Of a stretch of 64,000 nt of DNA, positions 25,393 to 34,495 are shown piece after piece. Under the pieces are notes generated by a model. That model made no database searches. It was not told where the DNA came from and saw only the letters and a list, made by a program, of their open reading frames with translations. A program made the translations under genes and the position numbers. Source of the DNA: an uncultured Spirochaetales bacterium (lineage in GTDB: Bacteria; Spirochaetota; Spirochaetia; Sphaerochaetales; Sphaerochaetaceae). Positions within the stretch are counted from its first letter, which is position 1; each line of letters starts with the position of its first letter. Where the stretch lies: positions 84,487 through 148,486 of the forward strand of contig CALXKL010000006.1 in NCBI GenBank assembly GCA_944388965.1, given 5' to 3'.

Positions 25393-25980
25393 ATGGAAGC
25401 GATAGATTCCCTCGTCAAGCTGCTCAGCAGGCTTCCCGGCATCGGGGGCAAGAGCGCCTCGCGCATAGCATACCACCTGATCTCGGCGGACGAGGACTAC
25501 GACAGGCGGCTTGGTCAGGCGATCGCCGAGATCAAGGGAAGGATCCACTTCTGCCCACGTTGCGGCGCCTATGCCGAGGACGATCTTTGCGAGTTCTGCA
25601 GCGATACGAGAAGGGACCAGAGCCTGCTGTGCGTCGTCGAGCAGCCACAGGACGCGATCACCATCGCCTCCTCCGGCATATACGGAGGGCTGTTCCATGT
25701 GCTTGGCGGTGCGATCGACCCGATGAACGGGACCGGCCCTGACCAGCTGACGCTCTCACAGCTGAAGAGAAGAGTGCAGGAAGGGTTGTTCAAGGAGGTC
25801 ATCATCGCCACGAACCCCACGGAAGAGGGCGATACGACCGCTTTGTATATCAGGCAGATGCTCAAGGGCATGGACGTCACGGTAAGCCGTCTGGCCGCAG
25901 GCCTTCCGATCGGAGGTGACCTGGAGTACGCGGACAGGCTGACCCTCGCCCGCTCGATCAGGGGAAGGGTCAGCTACTGA
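25393..25980 (+). CDS. recR: Recombination mediator RecR
   Basis: 195 aa. Helix-hairpin-helix LPGIGGKSA, zinc finger Cys54/57/66/69, and a Toprim domain (about 77-170, with NPTEEGDTT) are in the expected order. It works with RecO/RecF at gapped DNA. It starts 4 bp after ybaB, in the same operon. Its last 11 bp overlap the convergent binding-protein gene. Confidence 0.97.
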   Translation: MEAIDSLVKLLSRLPGIGGKSASRIAYHLISADEDYDRRLGQAIAEIKGRIHFCPRCGAYAEDDLCEFCSDTRRDQSLLCVVEQPQDAITIASSGIYGGLFHVLGGAIDPMNGTGPDQLTLSQLKRRVQEGLFKEVIIATNPTEEGDTTALYIRQMLKGMDVTVSRLAAGLPIGGDLEYADRLTLARSIRGRVSY

Positions 25981-27502
25981 CGATCCGGCTGTTGTAGAAA
26001 TGGAAGCCGTAGTATTCGTCCACATCCACCAGGTCGGCGCTGTACAGATAACCTGACTGGTAGTGCCCGCACACTATCGCCGGAAGATAGTCGTAGCAGT
26101 AGTCCTGGATCTGGGCCCATATCTCCTGGGCCTCCTCCAATGACGTGCACGAAGAGAGTTGCTCCATCATGGACTGCAGCTGCTCATCGTCGCTCCATCC
26201 GGCGTAGTCGGGAGACAGGAACAGCTTGAGAGTCGGCACGGGGACCATGGTCATGGCCGTGATGCACACATCCCACATCGCAGGGTCGCTCCTGTATGCC
26301 ATCATCGTAGCCCAGTCGACTATGACGAGATCGACGACGAATCCCGCCTCCTCCAGCTCCTGGGCAAGGGCGATGGCGCTGCGGTCCATGTTGGACAGGT
26401 TGCTGGACAGTATCCTGACAGGTGTGCCGTCATAGCCGTTCTCCTCCAGCATCCTGGCCGCCGCCTCCTTGTCTCCGATATCGTATCGCGGCTCTTCATC
26501 GCTCACATGCCAGAGCCTCTGGCCGCTCTCCATGTAGTCGGGATGCATCACGTAGCCGGAGTCTCCATAGCAGGCCGCCATGACGACATCCAGGTCCACG
26601 GCCGTGTTTATTGCACTTCTGATGTACTGCCTGCTGGCAGGCCCCTGCCTCTTGTTGAACAGGATGACAAGCGACCCGGCCTCGTCGCCTAGCGACACCA
26701 CCAGGTCCTCGTCGCGGCTCAGACGCCGGACATCGTCGCTCATCAGGTCGTTGATGAACATATATCTTCCGCTCTCGCATCCCGAAGTCCTGGCGAAGGC
26801 GTCGGGGACGAAATGGTAGACGATTGTGGGGATATATGCATTCTTGCGTCCGGCAAGACCATTCATCGGACCACCATAGGCGCAGTAGTCGTCGAAGCGG
26901 ACGAGGGTAATGCTCTCCCCCCTTCTCCACTCCTGCACCATGTACGGACCGGTTCCGATGTACTGGGTGACAAGACCGTCGCCGTCAAGCGTGGACAGCA
27001 TTTCGCGTGCGTACACGACCGCACTCTGCGGGCTGGCGGCCATCATTTCCGGAAGAAGAAGCATGGAGCGATCGGCATCGATTCTGACTGTGTGCTCGTC
27101 CACGGCCTGGAAGCGGGCTTCGCCGACCATCGTCCGGACTGATGAGTTGTAGTCTATCCACCGGTTGAGGGAGAGTACGACATCCTCGCTCGTCATCACG
27201 CGTCCGTTGTGGAACAGGACGTCGTCCCTGAGATGGAACACCCAGCTGCGACACTCGTCAAGGGACTCGAAGGATGAGCACAGCTCAGGAACGGGACGGC
27301 CCTGCGAGTCCAGCGTCACCAGCTGTTCGAAGACGTTTCCCGTCATCACGAGGCGCGCCACCTGCGACGAGTTGACATGGACATCGAAAGTCGGCGGCTC
27401 CTGCGACACGGCGACATCCAGCACATCACCTGGAGAAGGGGATGAGCATGACGACAGGAAAAGCGACAAGGAAAGCAGTATGGACAGGATTTGAAGCTTC
27501 AT
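25970..27502 (-). CDS. ABC transporter substrate-binding lipoprotein (family 5, peptide/nickel type)
   Basis: 510 aa. The signal peptide ends in lipobox LSSC with Cys19. The SBP_bac_5 fold is shown by VSQEPPTFDVHV, WVFHLRDDVLFHNGRVMTSEDV and TGPYMVQEW. Such proteins deliver peptides or related solutes to an ABC permease, but no permease or ATPase gene adjoins, so it is an orphan. There is no clear ribosome site or promoter; it may depend on readthrough from the upstream dehydrogenase gene. It converges on recR. Confidence 0.9.
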   Translation of the reverse strand: MKLQILSILLSLSLFLSSCSSPSPGDVLDVAVSQEPPTFDVHVNSSQVARLVMTGNVFEQLVTLDSQGRPVPELCSSFESLDECRSWVFHLRDDVLFHNGRVMTSEDVVLSLNRWIDYNSSVRTMVGEARFQAVDEHTVRIDADRSMLLLPEMMAASPQSAVVYAREMLSTLDGDGLVTQYIGTGPYMVQEWRRGESITLVRFDDYCAYGGPMNGLAGRKNAYIPTIVYHFVPDAFARTSGCESGRYMFINDLMSDDVRRLSRDEDLVVSLGDEAGSLVILFNKRQGPASRQYIRSAINTAVDLDVVMAACYGDSGYVMHPDYMESGQRLWHVSDEEPRYDIGDKEAAARMLEENGYDGTPVRILSSNLSNMDRSAIALAQELEEAGFVVDLVIVDWATMMAYRSDPAMWDVCITAMTMVPVPTLKLFLSPDYAGWSDDEQLQSMMEQLSSCTSLEEAQEIWAQIQDYCYDYLPAIVCGHYQSGYLYSADLVDVDEYYGFHFYNSRIVSS

Positions 27503-27504
27503 GG

Positions 27505-27537
27505 ATACAAGAAGAGGAGGGAAACGCTTCCCTCCTC
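27505..27537 (-). terminator. Terminator hairpin of the KduD-like gene
   Basis: A 10-bp stem GAGGAGGGAA/TTCCCTCCTC (27514-27537) is followed leftward by TTCTTG, a weak T-tract, which may allow readthrough into the binding-protein gene. Confidence 0.65.
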
Positions 27538-27556
27538 ATGTTCTGTCAGCAGGGAC

Positions 27557-28357
27557 TTACTGGGGCTGCTTGCCGATATAGGCGAGGATGCCTCCATCGA
27601 CATACAGGATGTGTCCGTTGATGAAGTTGGACGCATCCGACGCCAGGAAGACGGCAGGTCCCTGGAGGTCCGCAGTGGTACCCCAGCGGGCGGCCGGCGT
27701 CTTGGAGACGATGAACTGGTCGAACGGATGGCGGCTTCCATCAGGCTGCCTCTCCCTCAGAGGAGCGGTCTGCGGTGTCTCGATGTAGCCCGGCCCGATG
27801 CCGTTGCACTGGATGTTGTACTCGCCGTACTCGGATGCGATGTTCCTGGTGAGCATCTTGAGTCCGCCCTTGGCCGCAGCGTATGCGCTGACGGTCTCGC
27901 GTCCCAGCTCGCTCATCATGGAGCAGATGTTGATGATCTTTCCATGGCCCTGCTTGATCATGCCGGGGATGACGGCCTTGGACACGATGAACGGGGCGTT
28001 GAGGTCGACGTCGATGACCTGACGGAACTCGGAGGCCTTCATGTCGCACATCGGAATCCTCTTGATGATTCCTGCGTTGTTGACGAGGATGTCGATCTTG
28101 CCGAAGTCCTTGATGATCTGTGCGGTGGTGGCGTTGACGGCCTCCTCGTCGGTGACGTCGCACACATATCCCTTGACGGGGATTCCGGCTTCCTTGTAGC
28201 TGGCCAGACCTCTGTCGACGGCAGCCTGGTTGATATCATTGAAACAGATCTGCGCACCTGCGGTATGGAGAGCGGAAGCGATCGCGAATCCGATTCCATA
28301 AGAAGCGCCGGTGACCCATGCAACCTTTCCCTCGAGGGAGAAATCCTTCATTTCCAT
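27557..28357 (-). CDS. SDR dehydrogenase, KduD / gluconate 5-dehydrogenase type
   Basis: 266 aa short-chain dehydrogenase. The cofactor loop is TGASYGIG (16-23), with NNAG (93-96) and the catalytic Ser146, Tyr159 and Lys163. Close relatives act as 2-keto-3-deoxygluconate 5-dehydrogenase (KduD) or gluconate 5-dehydrogenase. The operator shared with kdgK/eda favours the uronate (KduD) role, which is an inference. AGGAGGT lies before the ATG. Confidence 0.85.
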   Translation of the reverse strand: MEMKDFSLEGKVAWVTGASYGIGFAIASALHTAGAQICFNDINQAAVDRGLASYKEAGIPVKGYVCDVTDEEAVNATTAQIIKDFGKIDILVNNAGIIKRIPMCDMKASEFRQVIDVDLNAPFIVSKAVIPGMIKQGHGKIINICSMMSELGRETVSAYAAAKGGLKMLTRNIASEYGEYNIQCNGIGPGYIETPQTAPLRERQPDGSRHPFDQFIVSKTPAARWGTTADLQGPAVFLASDASNFINGHILYVDGGILAYIGKQPQ

Positions 28358-28391
28358 AAGAGAAGACCTCCTGATTCTTCGTTATGATTCA

Positions 28392-28420
28392 AATATACGG
28401 CGAGAGCGGCAAACGCGCAA
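28392..28420 (-). promoter_or_regulatory. Promoter of the KduD-like gene
   Basis: Leftward TTGCGC (28415-28420), 17 bp, TATATT (28392-28397). The palindrome at 28425-28444 abuts the -35. Confidence 0.6.
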
Positions 28421-28424
28421 GCGG

Positions 28425-28444
28425 AAAATGAAACCGGGTTCCAT
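28425..28444. promoter_or_regulatory. Second KdgR-like operator
   Basis: On the leftward strand GGAAC-CCG-GTTTCATTTT matches the layout of the kdgK/eda box (GAAAC-ATC-GTTTCATTTT), including the ATTTT flank. Both lie next to a -35. Confidence 0.5.
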
Positions 28445-28450
28445 TTTTCA

Positions 28451-29878
28451 TCACAGCTTGTCGATCAGCATGCTGCACTTGCCGCTGGGGATCGGCAGAG
28501 TCTTCTTCTTCTGCTCATCGAGGATCTCGATGGTGAAGTAGTACAGCTTCTCGCTTTCAAGCCTTATCTCCCAGCCACGCAGGTTCTTGTTGGACAGAAT
28601 CGTGATGAAGTTCCTTTTGAGAGACAGGTTCTCGATACCCATCGCCTCCAGGGAAGGCATCATCCACTCCACCGTCTTGCGCGGCAGCGAGATGTCCAGC
28701 CCTATTATGTTCTCCACCATGAGCGTGACCGTGATGAGACCGAGCATTGGAAGATACCGTCTTCTATTTGTAAAAGACGGGTCTCTGGAGATGGACGGCC
28801 CCTCGCTCGTGGGCTTGTATACCTCCCAGACCTCCCCTACCGTGTCCTCGTCCGGATGAAGCGTGTCCAGGATGAAGTACATGTGGCGTATCGCGCATTC
28901 GCGGGCGAAGATGCTGGTCGTGTACTTCACCAGCCCCTTTATGACCATATAGGTGAAGAAGGGGACCACTCCTCCCCTGTATCCGTCGCCGTTGGGCGAA
29001 TAGTCGGGGTTGGACACGGGAAGACAAGGGAACGGATTGTCCGTACCGAACTCCTGCGGGTCCTTGAGCTGGTTGATCAGGAACTCGGCGTATTCGAAGT
29101 TGGGGATTTCTGCGAGCATCGTCCAGTAGCAGCCGATGTGCTTGTTGCAGACTATCCGCTCCTCCTTGTCGTCGAGGTCGAAGTAGAACCGGCTCTCGCC
29201 GTCCCACATCATGCTGTTGATGCGGGTCTTCAGGGAGAAGTAGACCCTCTTGTACCTGAAGCTGAGCTCCTTGTCGTTGAGTATGTCCCCTATGTTGGAC
29301 ATGTACAGGGCGGCAAGGGCCATGACCGCGTTGAAGTCGACCGTGTATCTGGCACCATGCCTGTCGATGTTGCCCATTCTGCAGGCTTCATACGGGACGC
29401 AGAACAGGCCGTTCTCGTCCTGCCAGTTGGCGCATATCCAGTTCATGTAGCGCTCGAGATGTTCGACGACGTCCTTGAGCCTCTTCTTGTTTCCGATCTT
29501 GTGATAGAAGCAGTACTCGACGTATGGAAGCAGAGGAAGCGTCAGGCCCAGGGGATTGTCCTCGCTGACGACAGGCTGGTTCGTGGTGGCATCGTACCGC
29601 TCGCTTATCCTGCCGTCGGGCTGCTGGACCGAATAGAAGTAGTCGATCTGGGGACATGGGTCGAACTTCTGGTTGCTGTAGACGAGGAACAGCGATTCGA
29701 GGCAGCAGTCGAACAGGCTGATGGAATTGTCCTCGCCTGTATGCAGGAACCCCTGAGGAAAGGGGGCGGGCCTCATGTTCTCCTTCCAGTTCTCCTCGAT
29801 CCACACCCAGGTCCGGTCATACATGTCGACAAAATCCTGGTCATAGAAATGGACGCAGGGTACAAAATCTCTTACCAA
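28451..29878 (-). CDS. MGH1-like / GH63-type alpha-barrel glycoside hydrolase
   Basis: 475 aa. The pattern of an (alpha/alpha)6-barrel glycosidase of the GH37/GH63/mannosylglycerate hydrolase group is visible: DCCLESLFLVYS, LTLPLLPYV, DFNAVMALAALY, MWDGESRFYFD, and YRGGVVPFFTYMVIKGL near the end of the barrel. A beta-sandwich-like tail follows. The substrate cannot be told. There is no signal peptide. Translation probably starts at TTG 29878, since GGGGAG precedes it by 7 nt. Its promoter is the TTGACA/TATTGT pair at 29939-29967. Confidence 0.75.
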   Translation of the reverse strand: MVRDFVPCVHFYDQDFVDMYDRTWVWIEENWKENMRPAPFPQGFLHTGEDNSISLFDCCLESLFLVYSNQKFDPCPQIDYFYSVQQPDGRISERYDATTNQPVVSEDNPLGLTLPLLPYVEYCFYHKIGNKKRLKDVVEHLERYMNWICANWQDENGLFCVPYEACRMGNIDRHGARYTVDFNAVMALAALYMSNIGDILNDKELSFRYKRVYFSLKTRINSMMWDGESRFYFDLDDKEERIVCNKHIGCYWTMLAEIPNFEYAEFLINQLKDPQEFGTDNPFPCLPVSNPDYSPNGDGYRGGVVPFFTYMVIKGLVKYTTSIFARECAIRHMYFILDTLHPDEDTVGEVWEVYKPTSEGPSISRDPSFTNRRRYLPMLGLITVTLMVENIIGLDISLPRKTVEWMMPSLEAMGIENLSLKRNFITILSNKNLRGWEIRLESEKLYYFTIEILDEQKKKTLPIPSGKCSMLIDKL

Positions 29879-29938
29879 AGCAAAACTCCCCAGAAATCTG
29901 TGAAAAACCGCAATTTTCCGCCTATAATCTCAGTCTAT

Positions 29939-29967
29939 ACAATAAACCAGAACAGGCAGGATGTCAA
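29939..29967 (-). promoter_or_regulatory. Promoter of the MGH1-like gene
   Basis: Leftward TTGACA (29962-29967), 17 bp, TATTGT (29939-29944). Confidence 0.65.
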
Positions 29968-29984
29968 ACTCTTTTTATATCGTA

Positions 29985-30974
29985 TTATTCTTTTGTACAA
30001 AAGCAGTTACGGCTCGATTGTGATGGTTGACGCGGTTTTCGCAAAGCCGGAGACGGACCGCAGAACAGGGAAAGACCTGCAGGTATGAGCGAGATGGCGC
30101 ACCTGTTCGCCTCATGGCTGACCAGTTCACCGTCGGTGTGGATCTGCATGTCCGCCCTGGCGCTCTCGACCACGACGTGCCTACCCCGTTTCTGCGCCAT
30201 GAAAGGACACTTCTCCAGCTGTGTTCCGCGGAAGAAGGAAAGGACCATCGGGACGACCTGTCTCCTCATGACCGGCCTGCTGGCGTACACGACATCGAGA
30301 AGTCCGTCGTCCAGCTCCGCATGCGGTGCAAGGATGAACGCGGAGCCCATCCGGCGCCCGTTGCACACGGACACCTGCTGGCTCTTCAGTTCGAAAGGAC
30401 TTCCGTCTATCGTGATCTTCAGCTCATAAGGTCTTGGCAGGTGCATGAGGCAATGGAAGAACGCGACTATGTAGCTCGGCATCCCGTTGAGATGCCGGTA
30501 CTCCCCCGCCTTGAAGTTTATGGAAGGCTCGAAGCCGAAACCCGTTCCGTTCAGGAAATAGCGGCCCTGTGGATACAGGCCTCCCTCGAGATACCCGACG
30601 TCGATGCGCTTGGCACATCCCCGGGCGACCAGGGAGACGGCCGACGGGATGTCATGCGGAATTCCGGCTATCCATGCGAAGTCGTTTCCCCTCCCGATGG
30701 GGATGATGCCCATCGACACGTCCCGTCCGCTTCTCATGATGCCGTTCACGACCTCGTTCACGGTCCCGTCGCCACCGGCGACCACGACGACGTCATATCC
30801 TTCCCCGCAGGCCTGCAAGGCCAGCATCTCCGCCTGTCCAGCCCTTTCGGTCACCAGGATGCGGACATCGGCTCCGTGAGACATGAACGCCTTCTGGATG
30901 CGCACCCGGCTACGTGCACCACGCCCCTTCGAGGCGTTCGGATTGAGTATGACACAGATCCTTCTCCCATCCAT
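29985..30974 (-). CDS. Diacylglycerol kinase-family lipid kinase
   Basis: 329 aa. The catalytic domain begins VILNPNASKGRG and contains GGDGTVNEVVNG and PIGRGNDFAW, the nucleotide and lipid-kinase signatures (DagK/YegS/BmrU family). A beta-rich C-terminal domain includes HTDGE. Such enzymes phosphorylate diacylglycerol or related lipids at the membrane. The start at 30974 is fixed by a TTCACA-17-TATCAT promoter ending 7 nt before it; longer forms to 31040 would include that promoter. The basic, Cys/Ser-rich last 25 residues are unusual. Confidence 0.9.
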   Translation of the reverse strand: MDGRRICVILNPNASKGRGARSRVRIQKAFMSHGADVRILVTERAGQAEMLALQACGEGYDVVVVAGGDGTVNEVVNGIMRSGRDVSMGIIPIGRGNDFAWIAGIPHDIPSAVSLVARGCAKRIDVGYLEGGLYPQGRYFLNGTGFGFEPSINFKAGEYRHLNGMPSYIVAFFHCLMHLPRPYELKITIDGSPFELKSQQVSVCNGRRMGSAFILAPHAELDDGLLDVVYASRPVMRRQVVPMVLSFFRGTQLEKCPFMAQKRGRHVVVESARADMQIHTDGELVSHEANRCAISLIPAGLSLFCGPSPALRKPRQPSQSSRNCFCTKE

Positions 30975-30981
30975 GCGCGTC

Positions 30982-31010
30982 ATGATAGCCACAAACCGGC
31001 AGGCTGTGAA
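30982..31010 (-). promoter_or_regulatory. Promoter of the lipid kinase gene
   Basis: Leftward TTCACA (31005-31010), 17 bp, TATCAT (30982-30987), ATG after 7 nt; leaderless. Confidence 0.6.
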
Positions 31011-31033
31011 GCGTCGCATGGCATCATGGGCGC

Positions 31034-31060
31034 GTGACATCTTTCACACTCTGATATAAT
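31034..31060 (+). promoter_or_regulatory. nagA-pepD promoter
   Basis: A perfect -10 TATAAT (31055-31060) with GTGACA (31034-31039) at a short 15-bp spacing as the best -35. Confidence 0.5.
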
Positions 31061-31081
31061 CTTTCAGCAGAAGGAGGACAC

Positions 31082-32293
31082 ATGGGCGAAATGAACATCA
31101 GGTACGTCCTTATCAACGGCACGATACTCTCAGGAGTGGCCAAGATCGAGAACTGCGCCCTCGCGATCGACGAGGAGGGCAGAATAGACGACGTCTTCAG
31201 GATGAAGCGTCTTGCGGAGAAGAACTATCCGGCATCGACCACGCTGATAGATGTAAAGGGCGCATATATTACGCCCGGTCTCATAGACACCCATCTGCAC
31301 GGAATCGGCGGCTATGGCACCGAGGACTGTTCGGTCGACTCCATTCTGGGCATGAGCGAGCGGCTTGCCGATTTCGGCGTCACATCCTTCCTTCCCGCAG
31401 TGTACACCGACAGGCTGGACAAGATGATAGCCTCCGTGAAGGCGATCGTCCAGGCGATGGGCAAGGAACGCGGCGCGACCATCGAGGGGGTGAACCTGGA
31501 GGGCCCGTTCATCTCTCCCAAGAGAATCGGAGCCCAGTCTCCGGACGGACTGCAGGAGGTCAATCTCGACACCTTCTACAAGCTGTACGAGGCGGGAGAG
31601 GGCAGAATCGTCTGCATGACGGTCGCACCGGAGCTCAAGCACATGAGGACGCTCGCCCTGGAGGCGCAGAAGAAGGGCATCGTGCTCCTTGCGGGCCACA
31701 CCGATGCCGCATATGAGAACATCATCGAAGGCATGCAGTGCGGAATTCTGCATTCCACCCACTTCTTCAACGCCATGAGCCGTCTGCACCACCGCAACCC
31801 AGGCTGCGTGGGAGCGATCATGATCCAGCAGGACATGAAGGCCGAGATAATCTGCGACGGTATCCATGTACACCCGGAGCTGGTGAAGCTGCTGCTCAGG
31901 GAGAAGCCGATCAGCAACATCGTGATGGTCACAGACTCCCTCAAGCCCACCATGCAGAAGGAAGGCCAGCTGACCGCCAACGGCATGCCCGCGATGCTTC
32001 ACGAAGGGGCGTTCGTCTCCGCGGAGAATCCGGAGCTGTTCCTCGGATCGGGACTCACTCTCCTGAAGGGTGTCCAGAACGTGGTCGAATGGGGCATCCC
32101 CATCGACCAGGCGATACAGATGGCCTGTTCAAATCCGGCCAGAATCTACAATTTCCAGAAGAAAGGAGCGCTCATCCCTGGCTATGTCGCGAATGTCGCC
32201 ATCATCAACAAGGACTTCTCGCTTGGTGGCCTGTTCATAAACGGCAGACTGGCCAGGGGCCAATTAAGCAAGGAGTTCATAAATGTGGTATGA
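31082..32293 (+). CDS. nagA: N-acetylglucosamine-6-phosphate deacetylase
   Basis: 403 aa amidohydrolase that removes acetate from GlcNAc-6-P. DTHLHGIGGYGTED carries the HxH-type metal site, EGPF the metal Glu, AGHTDAAYE and HSTHFFNAMSRLHHRNPG further His ligands, and MVTDSL the catalytic Asp. AGAAGGAGG precedes the ATG. pepD starts within its last 11 bp, so they are an operon. No nagB is in the window. Confidence 0.95.
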   Translation: MGEMNIRYVLINGTILSGVAKIENCALAIDEEGRIDDVFRMKRLAEKNYPASTTLIDVKGAYITPGLIDTHLHGIGGYGTEDCSVDSILGMSERLADFGVTSFLPAVYTDRLDKMIASVKAIVQAMGKERGATIEGVNLEGPFISPKRIGAQSPDGLQEVNLDTFYKLYEAGEGRIVCMTVAPELKHMRTLALEAQKKGIVLLAGHTDAAYENIIEGMQCGILHSTHFFNAMSRLHHRNPGCVGAIMIQQDMKAEIICDGIHVHPELVKLLLREKPISNIVMVTDSLKPTMQKEGQLTANGMPAMLHEGAFVSAENPELFLGSGLTLLKGVQNVVEWGIPIDQAIQMACSNPARIYNFQKKGALIPGYVANVAIINKDFSLGGLFINGRLARGQLSKEFINVV

Positions 32294-33725
32294 CGAACTG
32301 AAAGAAAAGACCATGTGGCGGATATTCCAGGACATCTCCGCCATTCCAAGGGAATCCGGTAACGAGGAGGGGATCCGCAATCACCTCATGTCATGGGCGA
32401 AGGAGAATGGCCTGGAGGCGAAGAAGGACAAGGTCGGCAACGTGTTCATCTATGTGCCGGCATCACCCGGCCGCGAGGACGACGCCCCGATATGTCTGCA
32501 GGGCCACATGGACATGGTATGCGTGAAGAGGGAGGGAAGCTCCCATGACTTCACCAAGGACCCGATAGAGATCGTATGCGACGGCGGCACGGTGAGGGCG
32601 AAGGATACCTCCCTGGGCGCCGACAACGGCATTGCGATCGCCATGGCGCTGGCCATCGCCTGCAACAAGGATCTGTCCCATCCTCCTCTGGAGCTGCTGT
32701 TCACGGTCAGCGAGGAGACCGGTCTGACCGGTGCATTCGGCCTCGACGGCAGGAAGCTTGCATCCAGACGCCTGATCAACCTCGACAGCGAAGAGGAGGG
32801 CATCATCTATACAGGATGCGCCGGAGGAATAGAGATAGACGCCGGAGCAAAGGTCCGTCTGAAGGACGTCGACCCATCGGATGTCGTCCACTACCGCCTG
32901 ACCGTATCCGGACTGCTGGGAGGGCACAGCGGAGGCGAGATACACAAGGGCAGAGCCAATGCGATCAAGATCGCGGCCCGTGTCATGCATCGTCTTCCCG
33001 ACTTCAACCTCACCGGCCTGGATGGCGGCACGAGACGCAACGTCATTCCCTCCGCATGCCGCGTGAGCTTCCTCGTGGGCAAGGATGCGGCAGCGACGGT
33101 GGAGAGCATCACGGACCAGGTGAGACAGGAGGTCTCGAACGAGTACAGGACGAAGGACCCCGGAATCACGCTGACGCTTGAGAGGCTTGAAGACGTCCCC
33201 TGCCAGGCTGTGAAGACCAGGATGTCGCTCTCCTTCATGGAGGCTCTCTATCTGACACCGCATGGACCGGTTTCGATGAGCGCGGACTTCCCGGGCATTG
33301 TCGAGACATCCAACAATCTCGCCATTGCATCCCTTCATGACGGCAGGCTGTCGGCCGTATCGTCGACCAGGTCGCTTGTGGAGAGCGCCAGGAACGAATG
33401 CGCATACACTGTCGCGGCCGTCTATGAGGACTTCGGCTTCAAGGTGAAATATGAAGGGGCCTACCCTTCCTGGGAGCCCGACCCCTCATCACCTCTTGTG
33501 AAGAAGGCCGCAAGCCTCTACAAGGCCTACTGCAGGAAGAAGGCGGTGGTCACGACGATCCATGCCGGACTTGAATGCGGAATAATCAATTCCGTCGTCG
33601 AGGGTATGGATTCGATCTCCATCGGACCGAACCTGTTCGATGTGCATTCGGTCAACGAACACATCGAGGTCGAATCGGCTGAACGGACCCTCGGCTTCGT
33701 GAGATATCTGGTCGAGAAGCTGTGA
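32283..33725 (+). CDS. pepD: Aminoacyl-histidine dipeptidase (peptidase M20C)
   Basis: 480 aa zinc dipeptidase (carnosinase-like) of the cytoplasm. Motifs: LQGHMDMVC (metal His and Asp), LGADNGIAIAM (bridging Asp), VSEETGLTGAFGLD (catalytic Glu pair), LDSEEEG, GGHSGGEIHKGRANA and HAGLECGII. The AAGGAG ribosome site lies inside the nagA end. It is coupled to nagA by an 11-bp overlap, a pairing suggestive of scavenging cell-wall or host glycopeptide products. Confidence 0.94.
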   Translation: MWYDELKEKTMWRIFQDISAIPRESGNEEGIRNHLMSWAKENGLEAKKDKVGNVFIYVPASPGREDDAPICLQGHMDMVCVKREGSSHDFTKDPIEIVCDGGTVRAKDTSLGADNGIAIAMALAIACNKDLSHPPLELLFTVSEETGLTGAFGLDGRKLASRRLINLDSEEEGIIYTGCAGGIEIDAGAKVRLKDVDPSDVVHYRLTVSGLLGGHSGGEIHKGRANAIKIAARVMHRLPDFNLTGLDGGTRRNVIPSACRVSFLVGKDAAATVESITDQVRQEVSNEYRTKDPGITLTLERLEDVPCQAVKTRMSLSFMEALYLTPHGPVSMSADFPGIVETSNNLAIASLHDGRLSAVSSTRSLVESARNECAYTVAAVYEDFGFKVKYEGAYPSWEPDPSSPLVKKAASLYKAYCRKKAVVTTIHAGLECGIINSVVEGMDSISIGPNLFDVHSVNEHIEVESAERTLGFVRYLVEKL

Positions 33726-33794
33726 CAATATGATGCGACCCTGTGCCTTCTGTGGTACAGGGTCGTATGATATCCGGCTTCGATCCGCACTCCT

Positions 33795-34352
33795 TTAGAA
33801 GAAATTCACCAGCACAGAGGCCGATATGGTGGTCTCCTTCCAGCTGGGCATCGCATCGAAATGGCGGAAGCTGCCTTCGGTCGGAATCGATGCGGCCAGC
33901 CCGATGCCGAAGAAGCCGACATTGAAAGTGGCGGCCGCCCTGTAGAACAGGTTCGCGTTCATGAACACATCGCCGAAGCCGTCTATGGAGGAGCCGTTCA
34001 CAAGCCAGGTGTCATCATGACATGAGAATGTGAGCCTCGTGCCCAGGCCTATGGCGATGTCCAGAAAATCCGCAACAGGTAGATTGAGATTCAGACTCGG
34101 CATCGTCCCGAGCGAGACCAGGTCGTCTCCGAAACCGATGGTCACAGGCAAGGCGAGAGAGGCCCAGTCGAGTATGTTCAGCCTGGCCTCGACGCCGAAG
34201 CCGAAATTGTCCAGATCGGACAGCTCGTCCACCCATGCCTCGTCGCTTACCATCCTCTCATAGAAGACAGTGCCTCCGAGCTGGAGCGTAGGCGTCGCAT
34301 ATGCCGAAAGCGATACCACAAGAACAAGAAGCAAAAGCGCCGTTTTCCTCAT
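33795..34352 (-). CDS. Small outer-membrane beta-barrel protein
   Basis: 185 aa. A signal peptide (MRKTALLLLVLVVSLSAYA) is followed by amphipathic strands (FGFGVEARLNILDW, LDIAIGLGTRLTF, NVGFFGIGLAA) and a terminal Phe (NFF). It is the right size for an eight-stranded barrel. Function unknown. AGAGGATG precedes the ATG at a moderate distance. Promoter at 34389-34418. Confidence 0.72.
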   Translation of the reverse strand: MRKTALLLLVLVVSLSAYATPTLQLGGTVFYERMVSDEAWVDELSDLDNFGFGVEARLNILDWASLALPVTIGFGDDLVSLGTMPSLNLNLPVADFLDIAIGLGTRLTFSCHDDTWLVNGSSIDGFGDVFMNANLFYRAAATFNVGFFGIGLAASIPTEGSFRHFDAMPSWKETTISASVLVNFF

Positions 34353-34388
34353 ACTGCATCATCCTCTTCGCAATCCGTTTTCCACTCG

Positions 34389-34418
34389 ATTATATCCCAT
34401 GGCAGAGAAATACAACAA
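34389..34418 (-). promoter_or_regulatory. Promoter of the small barrel protein
   Basis: Leftward TTGTTG (34413-34418), 18 bp, perfect TATAAT (34389-34394). Confidence 0.55.
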
Positions 34419-34495
34419 CGGATTCCCTTCAAGGTTACAAAAAAGGCACCGACGCATCCGCATCAGTGCCCTGGACAGATGCAGGCAAGAACTCT

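Noticed and set aside
33731..33773. Hairpin GCGACCCTGT/ACAGGGTCGT after pepD
   Set aside because: Convergent position is right for a terminator, but there is no T-tract in either direction, so it was not called.
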